Of a stretch of 64,000 nt of DNA, positions 51,716 to 59,052 are shown one piece after another. Source of the stretch: Paenibacillus sp. 1_12 (GTDB taxonomy: Bacteria > Bacillota > Bacilli > Paenibacillales > NBRC-103111); contig NZ_FOTE01000009.1 of the NCBI RefSeq assembly GCF_900114475.1, positions 186,001-250,000 on the forward strand, given 5' to 3'. Each line of letters starts with the position of its first letter. Position 1 is the first letter of the stretch. A program made the translations under genes and the position numbers. A model generated the notes under the pieces. That model was not told the DNA's origin. It saw only the letters and a program-made list of their open reading frames with translations, and ran no database searches.

Positions 51716-51744
51716 AATATAACGGCGACGGTTTTTTTTGTGAA
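51716..51744 (-). promoter_or_regulatory. Promoter of the ABC importer/dehydrogenase operon
   Basis: On the minus strand TTCACA (51744-51739), a 17-base spacer and TATATT (51721-51716). It lies 50 bases before the binding-protein ATG. A match (AAAATTGTT, 51769-51777) to half of the GntR palindrome sits upstream of the -35. Confidence 0.6.
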
Positions 51745-51814
51745 TGGAGAAAGTACCACTTTTCTTGTAAAATTGTTAAGTCACAGGACAAATGACAGCT
51801 TAATTCGTAATAAG

Positions 51815-51835
51815 TAAAAGCGGGCTTTCGCCCGC
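51815..51835 (-). terminator. Terminator of the GalB-like/RraA operon
   Basis: On the minus strand GCGGGC-GAAA-GCCCGC followed by TTTTAC, a GNRA-capped hairpin 22 bases past the RraA stop. It separates this operon from the importer promoter. Confidence 0.85.
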
Positions 51836-51856
51836 AGGTCTGCGTAAGTAACTTTT

Positions 51857-52552
51857 TTAAGTGAGTTCTGTCTCATCTTCGATGTACACCACATTCTCTT
51901 TAATCAGCGTTTCTCTTAACCCATAAAAATCGAGACTCAGCTCTCCGCGAGATATTTTTTCCTTCGTTCCTTCCTCTTTCAGGAGCCTTTGTTTGGAAGC
52001 TTCCAGCGATGCCTGCAGGTCATCTTTCCTAACCACGACTACACCATCATCGTCTGCAATAATGAGATCCCCGGGAGAAACCAGCGCCCCACCGCATACT
52101 GCAGGCGCGTTCACCCAACCGCCTCTGTTTTTCGTCGTGCCTTGCGAATAAATCGCTTTCGTCCAAACAGGAAACTCCAGCTCTCTGAGCCTTGCCGCAT
52201 CCCTAATGCCCGCACTCATGATCACACCTTGTACCCCGCGCTTTATAAGCGCTTTGACGATGAGCTCGCCTATCATTCCACACTCGCTTTCACCGATTGT
52301 CGTGATGACAAGCACATCTCCCGGTTGGCACATTTCGATGGCTGCATGGATCATTAAATTGTCGCCTGCTGGACAAGTTACGGTCACTGCAGGTCCGCAA
52401 ATCATCTTGTTCTGTTGAATTGGTTTAAGGTCTGCGCTCATCAGGCCAATTTTCCCCTGGGCTTCGTATACCGTGGAAGTATCGAGTTGTGCATATTGCT
52501 CCAACATTTCTTGAGAGGGTCTTGCGATATTACGAACTATGTACTTCTGCAT
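51857..52552 (-). CDS. RraA/HMG-aldolase family protein, possible CHA aldolase
   Basis: 231 residues of the RraA-like aldolase family. The active-site pattern GVIMSAGIRDAARLRELEFPVW includes the Arg-Asp pair, and the C-terminal DLIIADDDGVVVVRKDDL is the family hallmark. Enzymatic members (HMG/CHA aldolase, GalC, LigK) split 4-carboxy-4-hydroxy-2-oxoadipate to pyruvate and oxaloacetate; others are RNase E inhibitors, unlikely here. Its start overlaps the stop of the GalB-like gene (TAATG), which supports action on the hydratase product. Confidence 0.85.
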   Translation of the reverse strand: MQKYIVRNIARPSQEMLEQYAQLDTSTVYEAQGKIGLMSADLKPIQQNKMICGPAVTVTCPAGDNLMIHAAIEMCQPGDVLVITTIGESECGMIGELIVKALIKRGVQGVIMSAGIRDAARLRELEFPVWTKAIYSQGTTKNRGGWVNAPAVCGGALVSPGDLIIADDDGVVVVRKDDLQASLEASKQRLLKEEGTKEKISRGELSLDFYGLRETLIKENVVYIEDETELT

Positions 52553-53283
52553 TAAACCAATTCACCTCCAACATAAGGGAAAAATCTACTGAAAGCTTCG
52601 GCATACTTGTAATCATTATTTCCAGAGCAGCGACGGGCGTGATTCCCTCTTAGACTCGCCTTGGCTCCATAATAGTCAATCAAATGCTGCTGGGCTTTGA
52701 AGCAATTCATCGCTGCTTCTTTTTGCTCATACACATCGGTAATATCGATAATGACCTCAGGCTTGAAGTCACTGATTTCGGACTGATGGGGCTCAAATCC
52801 AAACAAACGCGCTTGCTTCGCTGTCGGAGAACCTTCCAATTGAACACCATTCGATGTGGATAGGACGCTCGCTTTGAAGACATAGTCGGAGACCATTTCG
52901 TGATCGGGATTAAAAGCGTCTTTCGGGCCATGAGTAATAATATGATGAGGCTTCACCTCGCGAATTTTCCGAGTCAAACGTTCCATGCGATCTTCCGTAA
53001 TTTGCATGTGGTAATCATCGAAATCCCAAATCTCCATATTGGTCACACCTAAGTGATTAGCTGCTGCTTCAACCTCGCTCTTCCGAATTCGCTTCACATT
53101 ATCCACGGTTTGCCCTTCGACATTCCACAAATCGTTGGATTCTCCTCTAACGCCATAGCTCAAAATGACCAAAGAGACGTTGGCACCTTGTTTCACATAC
53201 TTCGCAATCGTTCCGCCAGACCTCCATACAAAATCGGCTGCATGCGCGCTTACTACAAGAACATTGACATGGTGATCAATCAT
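52552..53283 (-). CDS. PIG-L/LmbE-fold enzyme resembling GalB (4-oxalomesaconate hydratase)
   Basis: 243 residues of the PIG-L fold. Ordinary deacetylases carry AHPDDE; here the motif is VVSAHAADFVWRSGG, the variant I recall from Pseudomonas GalB (SAHSADFVWRAGG). Further shared stretches are GVRGESNDLW, MEIWDFDDYHM, THGPKDAFNPDH, FGFEPHQSE and PEVIIDITDV. GalB hydrates 4-oxalomesaconate to CHA in gallate breakdown; its partner GalC is a RraA-family aldolase like the next gene. RBS GGAGG before the ATG. No ring-cleavage dioxygenase is in the window, so the true substrate may differ. Confidence 0.8.
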   Translation of the reverse strand: MIDHHVNVLVVSAHAADFVWRSGGTIAKYVKQGANVSLVILSYGVRGESNDLWNVEGQTVDNVKRIRKSEVEAAANHLGVTNMEIWDFDDYHMQITEDRMERLTRKIREVKPHHIITHGPKDAFNPDHEMVSDYVFKASVLSTSNGVQLEGSPTAKQARLFGFEPHQSEISDFKPEVIIDITDVYEQKEAAMNCFKAQQHLIDYYGAKASLRGNHARRCSGNNDYKYAEAFSRFFPYVGGELV

Positions 53284-53312
53284 TTCACTAACCTCCAGAT
53301 TTAGTTTTCAAC

Positions 53313-53455
53313 TATATAAGATGAACCAAATATTCGGACATCAGGGAGACGCTGCGAAAGCAGAAAAATCCGTCTGCAAAGGCGAACATTTTGTTTCTCC
53401 AGAAGGGTCCGCTTTCTCCTCTTCGGCTGTATGTTTCTTTGGTTCATCTTATATA
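53313..53455 (-). repeat. MITE-like inverted-repeat element, copy 2 (143 bp)
   Basis: Bounded by perfect 15-bp inverted repeats TATATAAGATGAACC and GGTTCATCTTATATA. The interior, read on the minus strand, aligns with 1225-1426, sharing GTTCGCCTTTGCAGACGGAT. It lies in the leader of the GalB-like operon, directly abutting the remnant of a DUF6282-like gene, and would be transcribed with it. No coding capacity. Confidence 0.8.
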
Positions 53456-53456
53456 G

Positions 53457-53660
53457 ACATGCTTTGATGTCATTGTTTTGATTTCAGACATAGAAAAGTC
53501 TTTGTTCATCAAATTGGTGACAAGAACCTGAAGCCCTTCATCAGGGTACGGACCGTTTGTTGACAGTCATTTTCAAGTTGTCCACTTTTCTGTCCAAAAT
53601 ATCGGGCCACAAATGAACATAAAAATCATAAGCTCCTTGCAGCATTTCCACCGCTTCCAT
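53457..53660 (-). pseudogene. Internally deleted remnant of a DUF6282-like hydrolase gene
   Basis: From the ATG at 53660 (AAAGGA upstream) the frame reads MEAVEMLQGAYDFYVHLWPD followed by ILDRKVDNLKM, close to the start of DUF6282/amidohydrolase-like proteins (usually GAYDLHVHxxPD), then meets a stop after VNKRSVP. In the +1 frame the text continues as YPDEGLQVLVTNLMNKDFSM followed by SEIKTMTSK, which resembles the C-terminal end of the same family (DEGLQ, LMNKGFS-EI-M). A large central part is missing, and the 3' end runs straight into the inverted-repeat element. Adjacent to the promoter and codirectional with the GalB-like gene. Confidence 0.6.
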
Positions 53661-53697
53661 TGTTAATCCTTTCTCCATGTATGAAAACCGCGAAATT

Positions 53698-53768
53698 AAA
53701 TGATCAATATTGTTGAACAATTTTGATCATTTTTTTAGATTATACTTAGCTTTTATATTTATTGTCAA
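53698..53768 (-). promoter_or_regulatory. Strong promoter with overlapping 35-bp palindromic operator
   Basis: On the minus strand TTGACA (53768-53763), an 18-base spacer and TATAAT (53744-53739) give a near-consensus sigma-A promoter. At the expected start point lies a palindrome (53698-53732) whose 17-base arms match at 16 positions, centred on TTGTTGAACAA. The same core is repeated upstream of the GntR gene (54637-54647), so the GntR/FCD protein is the likely ligand. Confidence 0.8.
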
Positions 53769-53890
53769 CACTTATTGCCTTTCCTTAGTAAAATAGAATG
53801 CAAAAAAGACCGCTGCTTGCAGCCACATTGGAAGATATACCGCACATCTCTTTATTTGGAGAATAGGTTTCGCGACATTATACAACATGA

Positions 53891-53946
53891 AAAAAAAACC
53901 GACAGCGGTAATGACTGCTCTAACACAGTCAATCACTCTGTCGGTT
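53891..53946 (-). terminator. Terminator of the GntR/FCD gene
   Basis: On the minus strand ACCGACAG pairs with CTGTCGGT, with an inner TGACTG/CAGTCA stem, followed by eight T. Lies 28 bases past the stop at 53974. Confidence 0.9.
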
Positions 53947-53973
53947 CTTCTAAATTATCGAAACCACTCATCA

Positions 53974-54615
53974 TCATAATAGATACTGATAATTTTCTTG
54001 GATGGTTCGCCTTACGTTAGCGACATGCTCCTTAATCACTTTTTCCGCTGCCAATTCATTACGCGACATAAGCGCATTATAAATTTCATTGTGCTCGGCG
54101 AAAGATTCGTGGTTTCTTCCGGGAACTAAAATTGTCTTAAAATGGAAGCGATTCAGTTGTGTTTTAATCATATTAATCATCTCTACAGCTTGCCGATTAT
54201 GAGAAGCCGAATAAATGATATTGTGAAAGATTTTGTTTAAATTGGAGTATGCGTCAAACTTATTGTTCTGCAGCAGTGAGCTCATTTCGCCTAGTATTTG
54301 TTCCATACTGCCCAATTGCTCTTCCGTTATGCTGCTAACGGCTGACCTAATGGCTAGACCCTCTAGAACTTCCCTGATCTCCAAGTAATTAATTACTTCC
54401 TGCAAGTTAAAGGCCTTTATTGTTGCTCCTTTATTTTTTTCTATTGAAATTAGATTTTCTTGCTCCAGCTTTAACAAAGCCTTAATAACGGTATTTCTAC
54501 TAACGCCGATTTCCTCTGATAATTGAACTTCGGTTAATTTTTGAGAAGGTCCATAGGTGCCGTCTAATATTTTACTTCTAATAAATGCATACGCGGTTTC
54601 AAGTGGCTTATTCAT
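53974..54615 (-). CDS. GntR-family regulator with FCD sensor domain
   Basis: 213 residues from the ATG at 54615 (AGAGG eight bases upstream; an ATG at 54666 lies beyond the operator). N-terminal winged helix (YGPSQKLTEVQLSEEIGVSRNTVIKALLKLEQ) and an all-helical FCD ligand domain (YLEIREVLEGLAIRSAVSSITEE through HNEIYNALMSRNELAAEKVIKEHV). FCD regulators sense carboxylic acids, sugars acids or aromatics and usually repress. Codirectional with the GalB-like operon and sharing an operator core with it; likely repressor of that operon and of itself. Confidence 0.92.
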   Translation of the reverse strand: MNKPLETAYAFIRSKILDGTYGPSQKLTEVQLSEEIGVSRNTVIKALLKLEQENLISIEKNKGATIKAFNLQEVINYLEIREVLEGLAIRSAVSSITEEQLGSMEQILGEMSSLLQNNKFDAYSNLNKIFHNIIYSASHNRQAVEMINMIKTQLNRFHFKTILVPGRNHESFAEHNEIYNALMSRNELAAEKVIKEHVANVRRTIQENYQYLL

Positions 54616-54629
54616 GTAGGTTACCTCTC

Positions 54630-54650
54630 CACAATATTGTTGAACTAAAT
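54630..54650 (-). promoter_or_regulatory. Second GntR operator core, upstream of its own gene
   Basis: CAATATTGTTGAACTAAA on the + strand matches the left half and centre of the 53698-53732 palindrome (CAATATTGTTGAACAATT) at 15 of 18 positions. It lies 17 bases before the GntR ATG, consistent with autorepression. The outer arms are not palindromic here. Confidence 0.6.
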
Positions 54651-54785
54651 AGCTCATCATTATCAATAAAGCTATATTATTTTTTTTGTTATGTCAATCC
54701 TATTAACTATCCATTTGTTGGCAGGATTGTCTAACTAGCCCTCGAATTACTTAACCATCCCTTCTCGAGACAGGAGTTCACCACT

Positions 54786-55796
54786 ATGCAACTGGAAATG
54801 AGTCCATCCACACACGGCTTTGATGAACTTAATCAGTATATGCGAACCACCCAGCATGTAATCTCAGCTACTGCCGCAGCAGTTGTTGTCATACAAAATG
54901 GACATATCGTTAACGAGTGGTATTCCGGCTACCATGGAAGCTCAAGCAGCAGTCGACCGGTCGATGCCAAATCCAGGTTTAATGTGGCCTCCGTTCGCAA
55001 AACTTACCTCGGTGCGGCCATTAGTCTAGCTATATACGAAGGAAAAATAAACAGCATCGATGACCCCGTAACCGATTATATAACGGATTGCGCCCCCGAC
55101 ATTTTAAGTCATACTACCATCCGTCATTTGTTAACTCATACCCATGGCCTTCAGGGGCACAGTAAACGAATATTTCCTCCCGGTACCGAATGGAAATACA
55201 ATAATGCAGGTGTCAATCTGCTCATCCAAATGGTCAAAAACCTGTTTGGTCGGCCGCTCGCTCAAGTTATGCAGGAGCGTTTTTTTGGTCCTTATGGATT
55301 TACAAAGACGGGCTGGATACAAGAAGAACTTGAAGAGTTGGTTTGGCTTCATGAAGCTTACTCAAACGATCAGGGTAGTGAAGGGAATCTTTTTGCCAGT
55401 ACGCGGGAATTAGCCTATTGGGGGTATCTGCACTTAACACAAGGATTGTACAAAGGCAAACAAATTATGCCAAGTGCCGTATTCGATACTTGTAGTACCA
55501 TTGCTACGCCAGTAGCACTCGATCCGGCAATGCCCAGAAACGGCTTCTTTTGGTGGGTGCAGGACGCACCGCGGCCGTTATCCGAGCTCGGGACTCAACT
55601 TCCTGAAGGCTCCTATCAATCTCTGGGGTTGTATGGGAACGCCATTCTGGTTATTCCTGTCTATCAAATCGTGGCTGTCCGCATGCTGAATCAAACGGAG
55701 CCGAACCCACCGACATATGATTATATCCAGGGCATCCAAACCTTCGGCAATCTCGTTGGTCAGTATGGTGCTGCAAATAACCAAAAACCATCTTGA
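54786..55796 (+). CDS. Serine hydrolase (class C beta-lactamase/esterase fold)
   Basis: 336 residues of the beta-lactamase-fold serine hydrolase family. The SxxK catalytic motif is Ser69-Val-Arg-Lys72 in FNVASVRKTYLGA; the YxN motif is in EWKYNNAGVNLL; a HTHGLQGH loop precedes it. No signal peptide, so it probably acts inside the cell, as an esterase or amidase rather than on penicillins. Divergent from the GntR gene; whether it belongs to the same regulon is unclear. Confidence 0.88.
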   Translation: MQLEMSPSTHGFDELNQYMRTTQHVISATAAAVVVIQNGHIVNEWYSGYHGSSSSSRPVDAKSRFNVASVRKTYLGAAISLAIYEGKINSIDDPVTDYITDCAPDILSHTTIRHLLTHTHGLQGHSKRIFPPGTEWKYNNAGVNLLIQMVKNLFGRPLAQVMQERFFGPYGFTKTGWIQEELEELVWLHEAYSNDQGSEGNLFASTRELAYWGYLHLTQGLYKGKQIMPSAVFDTCSTIATPVALDPAMPRNGFFWWVQDAPRPLSELGTQLPEGSYQSLGLYGNAILVIPVYQIVAVRMLNQTEPNPPTYDYIQGIQTFGNLVGQYGAANNQKPS

Positions 55797-55814
55797 TGTT
55801 TCAAGATGGTTTTT
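55783..55814 (+). terminator. Terminator overlapping the serine hydrolase stop codon
   Basis: AAAAACCATCTTGA and TTCAAGATGGTTTTT pair over a small loop. The left arm contains the last codons and the TGA at 55794, so the terminator begins within the gene. Confidence 0.92.
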
Positions 55815-55989
55815 GGCAAGCTTGAGCTATTTTAATTGAAAAAGCATATACATAGCGCTGTGTTATTCCCGCTGGTTACGGCTTCCATCCCTGCTGGTCT
55901 GCATGAGTAATGACCTCGTCAATCTACATGCATACCCCGGTCTGTATTTATCGCATCTCACAGCTAATCATAAGCTGCTGCTTCTTCAT

Positions 55990-57891
55990 TTACACAACGT
56001 GAGCTGATCCCGCATCCGCCGCTGCAATTTTCAGTGCAACTTCCCCTGCCTGTAAGGGTTCCAGCACACGAAGCTGCAGACGATATAACGTGTCCCCCCA
56101 TATCGACTGCATTCTGGCATCACTGACTGTAATCGTCTCGACCGCAGCTTCCAGCCGGTTCGCTTCATATTGAATCCAGATACGCTCTCCGTGCTCATTC
56201 GCAAGCTCAATACGTCCATCCTCTAACAGCTGTGGCATCGGCAGTGTCAAGCAGTTAAACACCAAATCGGTCGATACCCCATTCAATTCAAAAGCATCCT
56301 TGATCTCAACATAAGCCTGTTCTCCCTCCTTGCGATGCAGGGCCATGCTTCGTCTCCACAGTTCGATCCCTGCCGCCTCGGGATATGCAGCTGCCAGATT
56401 TAAGGAAAAACTAGCCGCTGCATCCGTAAGTACGTATGCAATGTCTGATGCCCTGTATGCCTCACCATTCTGCTGCTCCACGCCATTCACGGTTGGCAAG
56501 CTATGATAACCGGATTGCATCGTCCAGATCTCGTACCTCCGCTCGCTGAAGGTTTTGGCTGTATAATTTTCCGTGCCTGCATCAATGAAAAACGGATGTC
56601 CATTGTAGTAAACGATATAATGGCCGACATCATTATGGTTATGACTCTCTTCGTTATGCCCGCCCTTCGCTGCGAGATACAGTCCGTCCGAGCTCCCCTC
56701 TTGCTCTCTTGCTACAAAAATATGGGTATCCTTCAACCATACATCCCGTTCGTAAGGAGCCTCTGCCTGCTGCTCAGTTAGCTCAGCGTAATTCGCGAAC
56801 TCCCCTAGGATTCTTGCACATGAAAAAATCCGATCACGCGTAATGCCATTAGCCTGGAAGGTGTACGTGCCCAGCGTGCTCATTTGCGAATCGTCGATTC
56901 GCTTTCCATAACGGTACACCACATCAGCAGACAGGCTAAGCCGTGCATCGCCGTCCGCGAAGTTAACAAAATCATTGCCGGCAATGTGCACCCGATAAAT
57001 GTACTTGCCCATTTCCTGCACAAGCGGCTCCTTGTAAAAATCGATGTGTCCTTCTGACCCTGCATAAAGAAGCTCCAGACAATCGAACAAAGATGCGCCT
57101 GCCCGTCCCCAATAACCCGGTCCTTCGTCACAGCCGCCGTCAGGATGATAAATCCCCATAAAGCTATCAAGACTTTGCATGGCTTTCGCTACCGCCCGGC
57201 TCCTGACTGACGCATCCTCCTCCAATATTAGAAAAGCTGCCAGACAATTGGAATGAATCCATGGATTCCAGTTGTTAACGCGCTTCGGTGTATAGCCCAT
57301 CCACCAGAAATCCCTGCGTTCCAAATAAGGTTCAAAAATACGCCTCTTCATCTCATAACGAATACGCTTCAGAATCATTGGGCTTTCCGTCTGCAGTTTA
57401 TCTTCGAACAAGTAAGCTGTCCAAGCCAACAAGCCGCCGGTGTCCGCTGCAAATAAGTCGATTACCTGCTCCGTGATATCAGGCAGCGAATAACCATCGC
57501 TTTGCGTGGACAGCGTCATGTGGGCAGGAATCACCCAATACGATTCCTCACAAATGCACCACAGTCCATTGATGATTTGCTCTAAGAATCGGCCCTGCCC
57601 CTCGACACATTCACCGAACAGCAGATCACCCAATACTCTTCTTCTTTCAAAATAAGCCTCTTCATAGCGCGTACGGTTGCCATTGCGTACATAATCCATA
57701 TAACGAACGGCCGGCAGTGCCGGCCATGTATAATCAAGTCTTTCCTCCGCCCAACCGATCCAGGTCGAACGTGCCGCCTCGGGAAGCTTTTCCCAAAAAT
57801 CACGCTCTGAAGCTTTCGGATACGGGTGGAACTGCTGCGCTGAAACCAACAGCTCACTTAAATTATGCTCGGTTGCAAATTGATTAAACAT
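55990..57891 (-). CDS. Heparinase II/III family polysaccharide lyase-like protein
   Basis: 633 residues: an (alpha/alpha)-toroid N-half (to ~350) followed by the beta-sheet heparinase II/III domain. Probable catalytic residues are Tyr in GGCDEGPGYWGRAG and His/Asn in GGHNEESHNHNDVGHYI, the zinc- and base-bearing motif of PL12/15/21-type lyases, with FFIDAGTENYTAKTF beyond it. No signal peptide is present, so it would act on imported oligosaccharides by beta-elimination at a uronic acid. RBS AAGGAG before the ATG. Monocistronic, convergent with the serine hydrolase. Confidence 0.9.
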   Translation of the reverse strand: MFNQFATEHNLSELLVSAQQFHPYPKASERDFWEKLPEAARSTWIGWAEERLDYTWPALPAVRYMDYVRNGNRTRYEEAYFERRRVLGDLLFGECVEGQGRFLEQIINGLWCICEESYWVIPAHMTLSTQSDGYSLPDITEQVIDLFAADTGGLLAWTAYLFEDKLQTESPMILKRIRYEMKRRIFEPYLERRDFWWMGYTPKRVNNWNPWIHSNCLAAFLILEEDASVRSRAVAKAMQSLDSFMGIYHPDGGCDEGPGYWGRAGASLFDCLELLYAGSEGHIDFYKEPLVQEMGKYIYRVHIAGNDFVNFADGDARLSLSADVVYRYGKRIDDSQMSTLGTYTFQANGITRDRIFSCARILGEFANYAELTEQQAEAPYERDVWLKDTHIFVAREQEGSSDGLYLAAKGGHNEESHNHNDVGHYIVYYNGHPFFIDAGTENYTAKTFSERRYEIWTMQSGYHSLPTVNGVEQQNGEAYRASDIAYVLTDAAASFSLNLAAAYPEAAGIELWRRSMALHRKEGEQAYVEIKDAFELNGVSTDLVFNCLTLPMPQLLEDGRIELANEHGERIWIQYEANRLEAAVETITVSDARMQSIWGDTLYRLQLRVLEPLQAGEVALKIAAADAGSAHVV

Positions 57892-58070
57892 CCAATGTCA
57901 TCTCCTTCAAAGGGTATAGTTGGACTTGCTTTCAGCCTCATCATACACCTTTCAAGAGAGAAGAACTACAACCATCTATATCTAGGGTGAATAAGTGGCA
58001 CTGCTGGGCGGAGCTGTTCCTCCACGTTATATTCACTGCACTTCTAGCCGCAGCAATCCGATGCATCCCA

Positions 58071-58889
58071 TCAGACGCCCGCCAATCCTTCCGGTCCCGG
58101 AGTGCTTGCACTTTGGGCTTGAATCAGATAATAAAAGCCGATCGTTTTCAACCCTTGTTCACTGCGGTGCAGATCAAACTGGCTGCGTATTCTTTCCAGA
58201 CAATTCTCTTTTACGTATTGAATAAATCCCTCGGTTTGCCCAAATCCGATGATTTGAAGCACATCCTCAACAGCAGGCAGGTACGACGTTTCCCGCAGTC
58301 TGCGAATAGAGAACGCCTCAAGACCGCTTTGCGAGAGCAATCGATTAATTTTATCCAGAATGGGCGTACCCTGCTGCGGTGGCGCAAAAAGTCTGGGGAA
58401 GTAGCTCCCAAGCTCAATGCCTTCCCCATTTGCATCGCCAGGATGCAGAGAACATAGATGACCTCCCGGCTTGAGAATCCGGTTCGCTTCAGGATACCAG
58501 CTGGTCGGGCCTTTTTTCGTATAAATGAGATCAAACTCATGGTCCTTGAAAGGTAGACCCTCTTTCGTATTACCCAGCACAAAACGAACATTCGGTTTAC
58601 GGTTCTGTTCTGCTGTAAGCAAAAAGCCTTCCGTCATATCATAACCAACGACTTCCTCAGCCTGGCTCGCCCAACGATTCGCAAAAACTCCATGTCCGCA
58701 GCCTACCTCAAGAGCTTTACCGCGCACCACCTTCGCCAGCTCCTCACAGAAGATATCTTCCGCTGCCGCCCCTTCAATGATCGCATTCCACGGGTACTCA
58801 TATTTTCCGGTCTGCTCAGCAAGTCGATTGCACCATTCTATCGTTTGTCCCCGCAGCCATTCTGGGTGCTGTGTTAAATCAGGAAACAT
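58071..58889 (-). CDS. Class I SAM-dependent methyltransferase
   Basis: 272 residues with the Rossmann SAM-binding motif I KALEVGCGHGVFANRWA, motif II-like EVVGYDMTEGFLL, and FKDHEFDLIYTKKGPTSW with LKPGGHLCSLHPGD. The acceptor is unknown. The N-terminus (LTQHPEWLRGQTIEWCNRLA) is like that of a group of small-molecule methyltransferases in Bacillota. Monocistronic. Confidence 0.9.
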   Translation of the reverse strand: MFPDLTQHPEWLRGQTIEWCNRLAEQTGKYEYPWNAIIEGAAAEDIFCEELAKVVRGKALEVGCGHGVFANRWASQAEEVVGYDMTEGFLLTAEQNRKPNVRFVLGNTKEGLPFKDHEFDLIYTKKGPTSWYPEANRILKPGGHLCSLHPGDANGEGIELGSYFPRLFAPPQQGTPILDKINRLLSQSGLEAFSIRRLRETSYLPAVEDVLQIIGFGQTEGFIQYVKENCLERIRSQFDLHRSEQGLKTIGFYYLIQAQSASTPGPEGLAGV

Positions 58890-59052
58890 ATGCTATGCCA
58901 CCTCTCCAGTTTTGGTTATTGATTTCATGCACCAGTTAATTCGATGTATCCACGCGCCCCGATTTCTATGCATCCATTTCATATTACAGTTGAAGTACCT
59001 TGGCTTTCTTTACTCCGTCAGCATAACGTTTGTCCTATCCATTCGGTAGGCA

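Larger units (their letters stand above)
53284..53973. other. Non-coding region between the GalB-like operon and GntR gene
   Basis: 690 bases holding the inverted-repeat element, the DUF6282-like remnant, the promoter/operator and the GntR terminator. The stretch 53769-53890 shows no recognisable feature. A short open frame on the + strand from 53775 crosses the terminator hairpin and is not credible. Confidence 0.6.

Noticed and set aside
52552-53283. Annotation as a PIG-L N-deacetylase
   Set aside because: The AHPDDE metal motif is replaced by AHAADF, and the rest follows GalB rather than GlcNAc deacetylases.
53775-54020. Open frame of 81 codons on the + strand
   Set aside because: It runs through the GntR terminator and into the GntR gene on the other strand; no RBS.
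57987-58457. Open frame of 156 codons on the + strand
   Set aside because: It overlaps the methyltransferase gene antisense and has no recognisable family pattern.
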